DNA from: Halorubrum rutilum
GTDB lineage: Archaea > Halobacteriota > Halobacteria > Halobacteriales > Haloferacaceae
Length of the DNA stretch: 64,000 nt
Assembly: GCF_024494565.1 (NCBI RefSeq)
Contig: NZ_JANHDN010000003.1
Location: 62,001-126,000 of the forward strand
Direction of reading: 5' to 3'
The position numbers and the translations under genes are program-made. This document shows, in pieces, positions 52,116 to 61,813 of the stretch (positions are counted from its first letter, which is position 1; every line of letters starts with the position of its first letter). Below the pieces are notes generated by a model. That model had not been told where the DNA came from and searched no databases. It saw only the letters and a program-made list of their open reading frames with translations.

Positions 52116-52610
52116 TCACTCGGTGAGGTCGACGGTCGTCGCCTCGGCCAGCGACGCGAGCCGGTCGGGGTCGATCGCGAACACGGCGCTCGGCGTCCCC
52201 GCGGCGCCGTAGACGGTGTCGTAGCCGGCGAGAGTCGGGTCGAAGACGGTCGGGAGCGCGGCGTCGTGACACAGGGGCGGCACGCCCCCGATGCTCCAGC
52301 CGACGGTCTCACGGATGCGCGTCGGGTCCGCCATCGCGGCGCCGTCGGCGCCGAAGTGAGCCGCGACCGCGTCCAGGTCGAGGCGATTCGCGCCGCTGGT
52401 GATCGCGGCGACCAGCCGACCCTCGTCACCCTCGACGTCGCCGCCCGAGAGCGACACCACGATCGTGGAGGCGATCGCCGCGGTGTCGCAGCCGACGGCG
52501 TCGGCCGCCGCGGCCGCCGTCTCCGTGCCGGCGTCGAACTCCAAGATCTCGAGGTCGACGCCGTATCTGTCCCGCGCCCGTGCCGCGAACTCCGCCGCGC
52601 GCTCGTGCAT
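52116..52610 (-). CDS. YbaK/EbsC-family aminoacyl-tRNA deacylase
   Basis: A 164-residue editing-domain protein that hydrolyses mis-charged tRNA (YbaK acts on Cys-tRNA(Pro)). The conserved blocks are GCDTAAIASTIVVSL, RLVAAITSGANRLDLDAVAAHFG and VGWSIGGVPPLCHDAALPTVFD with the GG.PP motif, then YDTVYGAAGTPSAVFAIDP. The lysine usual after the first block (K in IAKTLV) appears replaced by Ser (ASTIVV), so activity may differ from classic YbaK. Confidence 0.82.
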   Translation of the reverse strand: MHERAAEFAARARDRYGVDLEILEFDAGTETAAAAADAVGCDTAAIASTIVVSLSGGDVEGDEGRLVAAITSGANRLDLDAVAAHFGADGAAMADPTRIRETVGWSIGGVPPLCHDAALPTVFDPTLAGYDTVYGAAGTPSAVFAIDPDRLASLAEATTVDLTE

Positions 52611-52724
52611 GGAGGGAGGAGGCTCGCGGCGGGGTATGAAGCTCTCGGCCGCGGCACGTATGGCGACCCGTCAGGGAGACGTCGCGAGCGCGACGAGTCC
52701 GGCGTCGACCGCGACGTGCACGCC

Positions 52725-53450
52725 CTACCGCGTCCGCAGCTCGTCCTTGTCCTTGATCACGCGGGCGTCGCCCTCGCCGGAGGTGACCTCGTTGACGAGG
52801 TCGTACAGGTCGTTCTGGAGGCCGGCGGGGAACGTGAGCACGCCGACCCACGAGCCGTCGTTCTGCCACTCCTCGCGCTCCAGGTCGCCGAACTCGCGGA
52901 TCTGCGCCTGTCCGGAGCCCGCGTAGTCGGCCGGGAGCTGGACCGCCATCGTCACCTCCTCGAACCGGATCGGGATGACGGGGCGGAGCGCCTCCAGCGC
53001 GTCGTCGACCTGGTTCTCCACCGGCTCCATCGGGTCGACCTGGAACCCCGCCTCCTCCAGCGCGCGCTCGATGCGCTCCGGCGGGTGCGGCGAGTCGTCC
53101 ATCTGGGGGTTCACCGCGTTGCGCGTGATGGTGGTGACGAGCTGGTTGTGCTTCCGCTCCTGCATCTCCTCGCGCTGCTCGGCGGTGATCTGGATCTCCC
53201 CGCGCTCGACGACCTCGGGGATGATCTCCAGGGCGTCGGTCGTGCCGAAGACGGTCTCCAAGTCCTCCTCCGCCGGCCGGTCGCCCCGCGAGGCGTTCTC
53301 GAACACGTCCTCCGCGGCGATCACGTCCTCCAGGTCGCCCTCGAACTCCCCGCGCTTCATCGCGAGCGCCGCGTCCGGATCGATCAGCACCTCGAACCGT
53401 TCGCCGTGCGACTCCAGTCGGGCCGTCACGGCCTCGTCGAGCGATATCAT
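52725..53450 (-). CDS. Ribosome maturation protein SBDS homologue
   Basis: A 241-residue archaeal SBDS protein, required for 60S-type ribosome maturation with a partner GTPase. Signatures are RFEVLIDPDAALAMKRGEF, DVFENASRGDRPAEEDLETVFGT, GEIQITAEQREEMQERKHNQ and TFPAGLQNDLYDLVNEVT. Three domains are expected and length fits. The start ATG is at MISLDEAV; an upstream GTG would add five residues. Confidence 0.92.
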   Translation of the reverse strand: MISLDEAVTARLESHGERFEVLIDPDAALAMKRGEFEGDLEDVIAAEDVFENASRGDRPAEEDLETVFGTTDALEIIPEVVERGEIQITAEQREEMQERKHNQLVTTITRNAVNPQMDDSPHPPERIERALEEAGFQVDPMEPVENQVDDALEALRPVIPIRFEEVTMAVQLPADYAGSGQAQIREFGDLEREEWQNDGSWVGVLTFPAGLQNDLYDLVNEVTSGEGDARVIKDKDELRTR

Positions 53451-53516
53451 ACCCCCAGATACCACCCCCGTACTGAAAAACCCTCCCGCGCGGGGTCCGC
53501 GCCGTCGTCTCCCGGG

Positions 53517-53717
53517 TCAGCCGCCCGCCTCGGGTCGTTCGTCCGCCCAGTCGTCGCGACAGGTCTGCGAGCAGAAGTGCCGGTGTTCGACGTCGACGCC
53601 GTCGACCCACGTGAGGGTTCGACGGTCGACGCCCAGCGCCGGCTCCCCGCAGGTCGCACAGCGCGGCGCGGACTCCTCGTCGACGTCCTCCTCGAGGTCG
53701 GAAGTCGGGTCTACCAT
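53517..53717 (-). CDS. Small zinc-finger protein (TRASH/MYM-like)
   Basis: A 66-residue protein, MVDPTSDLEEDVDEESAPRC, with CATCGEP and HRHFCSQTCRDDW. The four Cys with FCS.TC form a treble-clef finger like TRASH/MYM zinc fingers. Possible roles are metal sensing or protein binding. It stands upstream of SBDS on the same strand. Confidence 0.75.
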   Translation of the reverse strand: MVDPTSDLEEDVDEESAPRCATCGEPALGVDRRTLTWVDGVDVEHRHFCSQTCRDDWADERPEAGG

Positions 53718-53806
53718 ACCCGTCCCTACACCCCCGGACACTTGAACCTGCGAGGGGCGGCAGTTCTGTCCGGGCGATCGGGGGTGACGGCCCTCGCCGC
53801 CGTCTG

Positions 53807-55252
53807 CTACCGCCCGACCGACCGGTCGCCGCGGAGGCGGCGTCCCCCGCTCGACGGCGACCGCCGCTCCGAGGGGTGTTCGACCGCGACCTCCGCGTCG
53901 GGCGCGGGGTCGGAGAGGATCCGCTCGCGGCCGTCCGGCCACCGGACGACGACCCGCCGCGGCGCCGCCCCGCCGAGCCCGAAGTGCGCGACCGGCTCGG
54001 TCTGACAGAGGCAGCCGCCGCCGGCGTCGACGGTGCGGCGCTGGATTCCGGCCGTCGTCTCCAGCCTGACGACGGCGCCGCGGGCGGGGGCGCCGTGACG
54101 GGTCGTCGGCCGGACGCGGAGCCAGCCGGCGTCGGCGGCGGCCGGGACGTCGTAGACCGCGACCGGCTGGGCGGCGACCTCGCCGTGGACGACGAGGAGC
54201 TCCAAGACGCCGTCGCCGTCGAGGTCGGCCGCCACCGCGCCCGTGCCGAAGCCGTCCGGCTCGGCGGCGGGACCGGGGTCGACGGGCTCCCAGCGGGAGG
54301 CGTCGTCGCCCGCGTCCGACCCGTCCCCGCCGACGCGCTCGTAGAGCCGGTTCGGCTCCCCGGAGACGTTGTAGAACAGCTCCTCGCGGCCGTCGTTGTC
54401 GAAGTCGGCCGCGACGACGGTCCGGACGCGGTCGGGCTCGCTGAGGGCCGGGGGCGCGACGTCCTCGAACCCGCCGGCAGAGCCGCGACGGAGGAGGCGG
54501 TTCGGCCCGTCCTCGTTGCCGACCGCGAACGCGAACCGCCCGCCCTCGTCGACGAGGGCCGCCCCGCGGGTGTCGCCCGCGGGGTCGGACAGCGAGCCGC
54601 CGCCGGTCGGGTCGTAATGCCCGTTCTCGTTCCGGAACAGGCGGTTCGGGCCGCGCTCGACGCCGGCGAACAGGTCGCCGGCCCCGGAGCAGTGCGGGAC
54701 CGCGAGGAGGGACCGACAGCCGCCGTCGACCTCCAGCCCGACGGCGTCGGCCATGTCGGTGACCTCGCCGTCGTCGCCCAGCTCGTAGAAGGCGAGCGGC
54801 GCGGCGTACCCGGAGACGGCGACGCCGTACCGGCCGGTCCCCAGCCTGTCGAGCGCGGCGACGGACCGGCCGGCGCGCACGTCGAAGCGGTCCGCGTTGA
54901 CGTCGAGCGCGAACACGTCGGTCCAGCGGTAGCCGTCCGATTCGAGCCGGCTCAGGAGGAGGTCCGGGTCGCCGCCGCCGTCGACGCCCTTGGTGCAGTT
55001 GTGGACGTACACCTCCTCGCAGCCGTCGGCGTCGAGGTCGGCCGCGCAGACGCCCATCCCGTGGCGGGTCCCGTCGGCGACGATGCCGCAGGCCGTGTCG
55101 ACGAGGCGGTCGCCGTCGCGGGCGTAGAGCCGGTTCGGTTCGCCGTAGCCGGCGACGAAGACAAGCGGTCCGTCCCGTCCCGGCGTCACCGCGACGCCGT
55201 ACCCGCGGATCGGGTCGTCGTCGCCGACGAGGTCGGACCGCTCGGTGAACAT
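53807..55252 (-). CDS. FG-GAP/ASPIC-UnbV repeat protein without a signal peptide
   Basis: A 481-residue beta-propeller protein. Repeated blades contain calcium-binding DxDxDG-like segments (AADLDADGCEEVYV, AADFDNDGREELFY, AADLDGDGVLELLV), each followed by NRLY or NRLF. The last ~90 residues match the ASPIC/UnbV domain (RPTTRHGAPARGAVVRLETT, VVRWPDGRERIL). Most such proteins are exported, but no N-terminal signal is seen (MFTERSDLVGDDD), so the location is unclear. Confidence 0.86.
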   Translation of the reverse strand: MFTERSDLVGDDDPIRGYGVAVTPGRDGPLVFVAGYGEPNRLYARDGDRLVDTACGIVADGTRHGMGVCAADLDADGCEEVYVHNCTKGVDGGGDPDLLLSRLESDGYRWTDVFALDVNADRFDVRAGRSVAALDRLGTGRYGVAVSGYAAPLAFYELGDDGEVTDMADAVGLEVDGGCRSLLAVPHCSGAGDLFAGVERGPNRLFRNENGHYDPTGGGSLSDPAGDTRGAALVDEGGRFAFAVGNEDGPNRLLRRGSAGGFEDVAPPALSEPDRVRTVVAADFDNDGREELFYNVSGEPNRLYERVGGDGSDAGDDASRWEPVDPGPAAEPDGFGTGAVAADLDGDGVLELLVVHGEVAAQPVAVYDVPAAADAGWLRVRPTTRHGAPARGAVVRLETTAGIQRRTVDAGGGCLCQTEPVAHFGLGGAAPRRVVVRWPDGRERILSDPAPDAEVAVEHPSERRSPSSGGRRLRGDRSVGR

Positions 55253-55420
55253 GGTCGCCCGTCACCGCTCGGGGAATATGAACTCACGGGTTGGATTCGG
55301 CCCGAGAAACCTAAATACGACGCCGGGGTCCGACCGCGGATTTCGCCCGACGTCGCGGATCCGGTTACGGATCCCGCTCGGCGTAACGGGTGCGAGTCCC
55401 GCCCCGCGTGACTGGTCCCG

Positions 55421-56434
55421 TCAGAGGTTCCGCTCGATGTAGCGGTTCATCGCGCGGACGCGCCCCGCGTCGAACGTCCACGTCCCGCGCCAGACCCGGG
55501 GCTCCGACTCGACGGCGAGGAGGCCGACGCCGCCCTCGACGCCGCGCCCGAGGTCCGCCCCCGCGTCGCCGCCGACGGAGTGCGGCCCCTCGGGCGGTCG
55601 GTACACGACGAACCAGCTGTTGGTGAAGTCGGGGCCGTCGCCGCCGTGGACGACCGCGTCGAGCCCCCGCGGCAGGTCGTCGGGCACGCCGTACAGGTGG
55701 GTGTCGACGCCGGCGTCGGCCACGCTCTCGTACACCCGGCGCGTCCCGACCTCGTCGTCGATCCGCGAGAGGCGCTGGAACGACGACCGCAGCGTCCCGT
55801 CGCCGGCCGTCCACGCGACGCGCTCGATGAACCGGGAGACGGTGATGAGGAGGAGCTTCTGTCGGTTGGACTCCGGGTACCCGCGGAGGGTGAACGTCGT
55901 GTCGTCGAGGCCGCGTATCACCGACGGGAGGTCGACGTCCGCCAGCGTCCGCGTCCCGGTGACGTACAGGTCGGAGTTCACGAACAGCACCGCGTCGCCG
56001 AGCTCGCCGAGCGTCGAGCCGGCGACGACCTCGTCGCCCTCGACGAGCAGCGCGAGGTTCTCCACCGCCTCGGGGTCGTCGCCGTCGAACGGGACCGCGT
56101 CGTTCCGCCGGAGCGCGTCGACGTCTATCACCGGCCCCTCGCCCGCGTCCGCCGAGCGCATCGTCAGCCGCTCGGCGGAGAGGCCGGCCCCGCCGGTGAC
56201 GTCGTTGACCCCGCCGACGCCGCCCGACCGGGACCCGGCGGAATCGGATCGGGTCCCGGCGCGGCCGGATCCGGTGCCGCCGTCGCCGGCGAGGCTCCCG
56301 TCGGTCACGTCCACCGGGCTCTCGCCGAACGTGTCGGCGAGCATGTTGAGGACGGGGTCGGGGTCGGTGCGGTTGACGACCACGATGGACCGCTCGACGC
56401 CGTCGAACCGATCGAGGAGCCGTTCGAGGGACAC
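55421..56434 (-). CDS. DICT-domain sensory protein
   Basis: A 337-residue protein. The sections LERLLDRFDGVERSIVVVNR, AVLFVNSDLYVTGTRTLADV, GYPESNRQKLLLITVSRFIERVAW and the late WFVVYRPPEGP fit the DICT (diguanylate cyclase and two-component related) sensory domain common in haloarchaea. A Gly/Ser-rich low-complexity stretch lies at residues ~45-78. A CTTATTCC element on the minus strand (~56458) is a possible promoter. Confidence 0.84.
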   Translation of the reverse strand: MSLERLLDRFDGVERSIVVVNRTDPDPVLNMLADTFGESPVDVTDGSLAGDGGTGSGRAGTRSDSAGSRSGGVGGVNDVTGGAGLSAERLTMRSADAGEGPVIDVDALRRNDAVPFDGDDPEAVENLALLVEGDEVVAGSTLGELGDAVLFVNSDLYVTGTRTLADVDLPSVIRGLDDTTFTLRGYPESNRQKLLLITVSRFIERVAWTAGDGTLRSSFQRLSRIDDEVGTRRVYESVADAGVDTHLYGVPDDLPRGLDAVVHGGDGPDFTNSWFVVYRPPEGPHSVGGDAGADLGRGVEGGVGLLAVESEPRVWRGTWTFDAGRVRAMNRYIERNL

Positions 56435-56608
56435 GTACCCCGACTGCGGAACTCCGAGGAATAAGCGTTCGTCTGTGGTTATTTAATCTGAGAAACGAGG
56501 CGCCGGCGCGTCGGTGAACTTCTCGGTCCGCTTCGGGCGCAGGCGGGTCGGGTCGGCGGGAGTCGGACGCCGACGGACGAGACGCCGGCGAGCGGGGCGG
56601 CCGACCGA

Positions 56609-58123
56609 TCAGGCGCCGACGGTCTCGTCGAGCAGCTGGAGGGGGTGTTTGATCTCGTAGCCGGTGCCGTGTTCCATCTGCATCGCGCAGGTGGGGCACT
56701 CGGTCATCCCCACGTCGCCCTCGGCGTCCTCCATGTGCTCGAACATCTCCTCGCCGATCTCCATCGACTTCTCGTACTTCTCCTCCTTCCAGCCGTACGT
56801 GCCCGAGATGCCGGAACAGGAGTCGCCGACGTCTTCCATCGTCACGCCGTCGACGTCGCGGAACGTCTCGACGGCCTGCCGCGAGAGCCCCTGGTTGCGG
56901 GCGTGACACGGCGCGTGGTAGGCGAACGCCCGCTCGTCGGCGAGCTCCGTGTCCGCCAGCTCGCCCTCCAGGTCCTCGTTGATCCGGAGGTACTCCAGCG
57001 CCTCGTAGGTGTGCTCGGAGACGTCCTCGATCCCGTGGATGTCGAACAGCTCGGGGTACTCCTGTCGGAGCGACATCGAGCAGGAGGTACAGGAGGCGAT
57101 CACGTCGGCGCCCTCGCCGATGGCCTCGATCAGGCTCTCGACGTTCGTCTCCGCGTGCCGGCGCGCGTCCTTTAACATCCCGTTCGCGAACATCGGGGTG
57201 CCGGAGCACTTCTGCGGGGGCACCATCACCTCGTAGCCGAAGTGCTCGTAGACCGAGACCATCGCCTTGCCGACCTCGGGGGTGTTGTAGTTGGAGTAGC
57301 AGCCGTGGAAGTACGCGACCCGCTTGTCCGGGTTCTCCACCTGCGCGCCGCCGCGGGCCTCCCACCACTCGCGGAACGTCTCCGTGGCGAACTCGGGGAA
57401 GTCGCGCTCCTTCGGAATGCCCAGCGTCTTCTCCATCGCCCAGCGGACCGGTCCGAAGTTCATCGCGAGCGAGGCGGTGCGCGGGACGATGCTCGCCAGC
57501 CGCGCCGACGTGCGGTAGTTCGCCAAGATTCGGTTGCGGACGTACTCCACCGACAGCTTCTCCATCTGCTCCTCGACGAACTGGCCGCGGGCCTCGTTGT
57601 GCATCTGCGAGAGCGGCACGGAGGAGGGGCAGGCGTCGTCACAGCGCATGCAGTTCGAACAGGAGGTGATCGACTCGTCGATGTCGTGGTCGTCCTTGCG
57701 CTTGAGCCGCCACTGCTCCGGCCCCTGGAACTTCGGTCCCGGGAACTCGTCGTCGACCTCGGCGACCGGACAGGAGGTGTCACAGCTCGTGCACTTGTAA
57801 CAGGAGTCGGCCCCCTCCCGGAGGTCGAGGTCCCCGCCGGGGAACACGTCGACGGGGTCGTACGCGTCCGGGTCGAGTTCGGTCGAGTCGCTCCCGCCCG
57901 ACGCGCTCTCGACGCCGCCGTCGGTGGCGGCGCGGTCGCTCGCACCGCGATCGCCGCCCGCCGCTCCCTCGGGCACCTCCCCCTCGTCGGGGACGAATAT
58001 CGACGGCTGCTCGTCGCGACCGGCCTCCGGGACGCCGGGGCTGGCCCGGGTCTCGCTCCCGCCGTCGCGCTCTCCGCCCGTTGCGTCCCCCGCGTCGCCG
58101 TCGTCTGCTGTGTCTCGTGTCAT
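56609..58123 (-). CDS. glpC: Glycerol-3-phosphate dehydrogenase subunit C
   Basis: A 504-residue iron-sulfur, quinone-reducing subunit. About 95 acidic low-complexity residues precede the core. Two 4Fe-4S clusters are in SCYKCTSCDTSCPVAEV and SCSNCMRCDDACP. Two CCG-type Cys-rich domains follow (HGCYSNY...PPQKCSGTPMF; HAPCHARNQ...DSCSGISGTYG) . It overlaps the glpB stop by 4 bp, and the complex feeds glycerol-3-phosphate electrons to the membrane quinone pool. Confidence 0.94.
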   Translation of the reverse strand: MTRDTADDGDAGDATGGERDGGSETRASPGVPEAGRDEQPSIFVPDEGEVPEGAAGGDRGASDRAATDGGVESASGGSDSTELDPDAYDPVDVFPGGDLDLREGADSCYKCTSCDTSCPVAEVDDEFPGPKFQGPEQWRLKRKDDHDIDESITSCSNCMRCDDACPSSVPLSQMHNEARGQFVEEQMEKLSVEYVRNRILANYRTSARLASIVPRTASLAMNFGPVRWAMEKTLGIPKERDFPEFATETFREWWEARGGAQVENPDKRVAYFHGCYSNYNTPEVGKAMVSVYEHFGYEVMVPPQKCSGTPMFANGMLKDARRHAETNVESLIEAIGEGADVIASCTSCSMSLRQEYPELFDIHGIEDVSEHTYEALEYLRINEDLEGELADTELADERAFAYHAPCHARNQGLSRQAVETFRDVDGVTMEDVGDSCSGISGTYGWKEEKYEKSMEIGEEMFEHMEDAEGDVGMTECPTCAMQMEHGTGYEIKHPLQLLDETVGA

Positions 58124-59499
58124 TGGGTCGCCTCCGTCGCCGCCTGCCGCCCGGCCACGAGGCCGGTCGCGAGCGACACCCCGCTCGCGGACTTCTCTCG
58201 CGCGACGTCCGCGCCGCCGACGACCCCGCCGGCCGCGAAGACGTTCGCGTACTGTGCCTCGCCGTCGCCGTCGAGCGGGCGCCCGCGCTCGTCGGGGCGC
58301 ACGCCGAAGCGCGCGTACGGCTGGTCGCCGAACGCGTCGTCGACGAACCACTCGTAGCGGTCGTCCGGCTGCCCGACGTGCAGGTCGAAGACGGGCTCGC
58401 GGACGCCGTCGCGGTCCGAGTCGAGCCCCTTCCCGACGAGCCCGCCGGTCGCGAGCACGAAGGCGTCAGCGCCGTACGGGGTCTCGCGCCCCTTCCGGTC
58501 GACCGCGACGGTCTCGACGCGACCGTCGGCCTCGGTCTCGACACCGACGACGGGGTTGCCGGTCTCGAACCGGACGCCCTCGGCGTCGAGCGCGTCGAAG
58601 AGTCGGTCCTCCAGCCGGAGTCCGGGGAGGCTCGGCGGCCCCATCGGGATCTCGAAGACGTCGGCGCCGAGGCGGTCCGCGAGCTCGGCGCGCACCTCGT
58701 CGCCCGCGTCGTCGCCGAGGAACGCCGGGAAGCCGACGCGCTCGACGCGGTCGACCCCGCCCGCCTCGTCGACCACGTCGTGGAGGTGCGGAGCGACGGC
58801 CTTCGCCAGCGCCTCGCGGGCGGGGACGCCGTCGATATCCTCGTCGTGGTCGAGCGCCTTCGCCAGCCGGGTTACCTTCGCGTCGGCCCGGAACGCCTCC
58901 GCGAACTCCACCTCCGCGCCGGCGGCGTCGAAGGGGACGCCGGCGGCCTCCAGCCGGCCGGCGAACGCCCGCGCGTCGTACTCCGTCAGCGACCGGAACC
59001 CCACGATGAGCGCGGGCCGGTCGTCGCTCGCGAGCCCCGCCTCGGCGGCGGCCGGGTAGCGCGCGGTCGGCTTCACGCTCCCGCCGAAGGTGGGGAGGAG
59101 CGCGTTGCGGTCGGTGTGACCCCCGCGGTACGCGTCGCCCGCGAGCTCGTCGAACAGGTCGAGCCCCTCCCGGAGCGCGTCCGCGCCGACGATCCGGTAC
59201 GGGTGCGTCTCGGGGAGCCGGTCGACCGCTTCGAAGGGGTCGGCGAGCGGTCCCTCCGGGTCCGGCCACTCGTCGCGGTCGAGCTCGCGGCCCGCGGTCG
59301 GCGGCCCCTCGCGGAGCGGCGTCGCCGGCTCCGTCGCCGGGACGTAGCCGAGCGCGTCGATCAGCCCGGAGGCCTGCCGGAGCGTGCTCGACTTGTGGGA
59401 GACGAGCCGCACGTCGGCGCCCTCGCGCGAGGCCGCGATCGCCGCCGTGATCGCCGCCAGCCCGCCGCCGACGACGAGGACGTCGCTGTCTATGGCCAT
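58120..59499 (-). CDS. glpB: Glycerol-3-phosphate dehydrogenase subunit B
   Basis: A 459-residue flavoprotein subunit. The FAD motif is DVLVVGGGLAAITAAIAASREG. Conserved blocks include VSHKSSTLRQASGLIDALGY, FGGSVKPTARYPA and VFAAGGVVGGADVARE. It overlaps glpA at the start by 3 bp (ATGA) and glpC at the end. The subunit, with GlpA and GlpC, oxidises glycerol-3-phosphate to dihydroxyacetone phosphate. Confidence 0.93.
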   Translation of the reverse strand: MAIDSDVLVVGGGLAAITAAIAASREGADVRLVSHKSSTLRQASGLIDALGYVPATEPATPLREGPPTAGRELDRDEWPDPEGPLADPFEAVDRLPETHPYRIVGADALREGLDLFDELAGDAYRGGHTDRNALLPTFGGSVKPTARYPAAAEAGLASDDRPALIVGFRSLTEYDARAFAGRLEAAGVPFDAAGAEVEFAEAFRADAKVTRLAKALDHDEDIDGVPAREALAKAVAPHLHDVVDEAGGVDRVERVGFPAFLGDDAGDEVRAELADRLGADVFEIPMGPPSLPGLRLEDRLFDALDAEGVRFETGNPVVGVETEADGRVETVAVDRKGRETPYGADAFVLATGGLVGKGLDSDRDGVREPVFDLHVGQPDDRYEWFVDDAFGDQPYARFGVRPDERGRPLDGDGEAQYANVFAAGGVVGGADVAREKSASGVSLATGLVAGRQAATEATQ

Positions 59500-61406
59500 C
59501 AGCGCCCTCCGTCGGTGACCGCGTCGTCGGCTGCGCGGTCCTCGTCGGCGGTCGCGTCGCCCGCTGCGCGGTCCTCGTCGGCGGTCGCGTCGCCCGCTGC
59601 GCGGTCCTCGTCGGCGGTCGCGTCGCCCGCTGCGCGGTCCTTGTCGGCGGTCGCGTCGCCCGCTGCGCGACCGCCGTCGGCCGCCGCCGTCCCGGACTCG
59701 CCGCCCGCGTCGGCGTCGGCGCCCGCCGGCCCCGACCCGGCGCCCGCGTCGAAGGCGCCGAAGTCGACCTCGCCGTCGAGGTTCGCCGGGTCGCCGTCGC
59801 GGTTCATCGTCGTCGCGTGCAGCAGGTGATTCAGCATCGCCTGCGAGAGCTGCTCGCCCCACAGCGCGTGGCGCTGGCCCTTCCAGCGCTCCTGGTACAG
59901 CTCGTCCTCGGCGTCGCGGACGACGGGCTCCGGGTACTCCCGCGCCAGCTCCGCGGCGATCCGGTGGGTGCAGAAGCCGCCCTGGCAGTTGCCCATCGAG
60001 GCGCGGGTGCGGAGGCGGACGGCGTTGAGGTCGCTGCCGGCCTCGCCGATCGCGTCCTGCACCTCGGCGCGCGTGACGCTCTCGCAGTTACAGACGATCG
60101 GGTTGGGGTCGTACTCGTCGAGCACGTCCTCGGCCCGGGACCCGAGCCGCTGGCCCGAGCGTCGCGCGACCGGCGAGCGGAGGCCGAACTCGTCCATCAG
60201 CTCCGCCATGCGCGCCTCGCTCTCCGAGCCCGGCAGCGGCGCGTCGGCGGTGTCGCAGGTCGCCTCGTGGCCGAGCGTCTCGCAGACGTGGTCGGAGATG
60301 GACTCGGCCATCATCCGGTAGGTGGTGAGCTTCCCGCCGACGATGGTCGTCATCCCGGGGAGGTCGTCGCGGTCGCCGTGGTCGAGCAGGAAGTAGTCGC
60401 GCGTGATGTCCGTCGGGTCCTCGGTGCCGGTCCCCGGCGGCTCGTAGAGGGGGCGGACGCCCCAGAATGACCGCAGCGTCCGGGCGTCCTTCAGCGCGGG
60501 GACGAGCTCCGAGAGCGTCTCGATCATGAGGTCGACCTCCCACTCCTCCTCGGGGTAGTCCTCGGGGTCGTCGACCTCCTCGTCGGTCGTGCCGAGGATG
60601 CAGGCCGTCTCGTGGGGGACGACGATGTCGGCGTCGCCCTTCGGCCGGCACCGGTTGATGACGGTGTCGACCTGCCGGGTGTTCATCACCGTCATCACGC
60701 CCTTCGAGGGGCGCACCTCGACGTCGACGCCGGCCATCTCGCCGACGTTACCGGCCCACGCGCCGGTCGCGTTGACGACGTGGCGCGCGCGGATCTCCTC
60801 GGTCGCGCCGGGCTCGCGGTGGACGCGCTTACCCGGCCCGGTCTCGTGTTCGACCTCGACGCCGACGACCTCGCCGTCCTCGACGAGCACGTCCGTCACC
60901 GGGGCGTGCGTCTCGATCCGCGCGCCGTGCTCGCGGGCGTCGGCCGCGTTGGAGACGCAGAGCCGGAAGGGGTCGACCGCGCCGTCCGGGAGCGCGATCG
61001 CCTTCTCGACGTCGCGCGCGAGGTACGGCTCGCGGCGCCGAGCCTCCTCGCCGTCGAGCACCTCGACGGGGATGTCGCACGCGCGACACCCCTCCAGCTT
61101 CTCCTGGAAGTACTCCTCCGAGTCCTCGGGGCGCTTGACGAACATCCCGCCCGTCTCCTCGACGCAGTGAGACGCGATGTCGCGGAGCACTCGGTTCTCC
61201 TCGATACACTCCTTCGCGCTCTTCTGGTCGGAGACCGCGTACCGGCCCCCGCTGTGGAGGAGCCCGTGCATCCGTCCCGTCGTGCCGTGCGTCAGGTTCC
61301 CCTTCTCGACGAGCACCGCGTCGAGCCCCCGTCGCGCGAGGTCCCTGACGACGCCGCAGCCGGTCGACCCGCCCCCGACGACCACGACGTCCACCTGTTG
61401 GTCCAT
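59499..61406 (-). CDS. glpA: Glycerol-3-phosphate dehydrogenase subunit A
   Basis: A 635-residue catalytic flavoprotein. FAD motif [21 protein letters not shown], then [20 protein letters not shown], the [15 protein letters not shown] and [10 protein letters not shown] blocks, and a C-terminal BFD-like 2Fe-2S domain ([19 protein letters not shown]). After residue ~545 the tail is low in complexity and ends with four exact-to-near copies of [14 protein letters not shown] 61406 is the start; an upstream in-frame start is less likely. Confidence 0.94.
   Translation of the reverse strand: MDQQVDVVVVGGGSTGCGVVRDLARRGLDAVLVEKGNLTHGTTGRMHGLLHSGGRYAVSDQKSAKECIEENRVLRDIASHCVEETGGMFVKRPEDSEEYFQEKLEGCRACDIPVEVLDGEEARRREPYLARDVEKAIALPDGAVDPFRLCVSNAADAREHGARIETHAPVTDVLVEDGEVVGVEVEHETGPGKRVHREPGATEEIRARHVVNATGAWAGNVGEMAGVDVEVRPSKGVMTVMNTRQVDTVINRCRPKGDADIVVPHETACILGTTDEEVDDPEDYPEEEWEVDLMIETLSELVPALKDARTLRSFWGVRPLYEPPGTGTEDPTDITRDYFLLDHGDRDDLPGMTTIVGGKLTTYRMMAESISDHVCETLGHEATCDTADAPLPGSESEARMAELMDEFGLRSPVARRSGQRLGSRAEDVLDEYDPNPIVCNCESVTRAEVQDAIGEAGSDLNAVRLRTRASMGNCQGGFCTHRIAAELAREYPEPVVRDAEDELYQERWKGQRHALWGEQLSQAMLNHLLHATTMNRDGDPANLDGEVDFGAFDAGAGSGPAGADADAGGESGTAAADGGRAAGDATADKDRAAGDATADEDRAAGDATADEDRAAGDATADEDRAADDAVTDGGR
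59533..59664. repeat. 33-bp tandem repeat (4 copies) in the glpA 3' end
   Basis: Four head-to-tail 33-bp units (GCGCGGTCCTCGTCGGCGGT then CGCGTCGCCCGCT) with one T/C difference in the fourth. The number of bases is a multiple of three, so it encodes 11-residue repeats without breaking the frame. It is a likely site of copy-number change. Confidence 0.9.
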
Positions 61407-61813
61407 ATCCGGCCGCTCGGACTCCGTGCACTTTACTTTACCCCCTCCCCGCCGGTTTGCATAACTATCAGGGACGTTCAAGTGGTGTAAGCGTTGGCGG
61501 GAGCGACTTGTTTATATATTACCTTTTTGAATCGCGCTGAGAAGCGGATTTTAAGGGTTAGATTATTATGGTAGTACATTATGTTCACGAACGGCGTGGT
61601 AGCTTCCGTGAAGATATACCGCGGTGACGGCGATGGTGCCCCCCGAACTCGGGTCGTGCGGCCGGCGCGCGGGCCGGACGCGGCCGTTCGGGTCGGGTCA
61701 CCTCGCGGAACCGACTCCCGGTCCGGCCGGGAGCCGTCCCGCCCGGGGGTCGCCCGGAGCGGGACCGGCGTCGTCGACGCGCGCGGACCAGCGCCACAGG
61801 AGGGATCCAAAAC
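61407..61813. promoter_or_regulatory. Divergent glpABC / glpK control region
   Basis: A 407-bp gap with no gene. A/T-rich strings are concentrated at 61500-61625: TTGTTTATATATTACC (~61508), GGATTTTAAGG (~61549), ATTATTATGG and GAAGATATACC (~61612). Toward glpA, TAAAGTAAAG read on the minus strand (~61432-61441) is a TATA candidate about 28 nt upstream. The plus side has a leader of at least 190 nt to glpK, so regulation of translation or transcription there is possible. No known operator consensus was verified. Confidence 0.55.
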
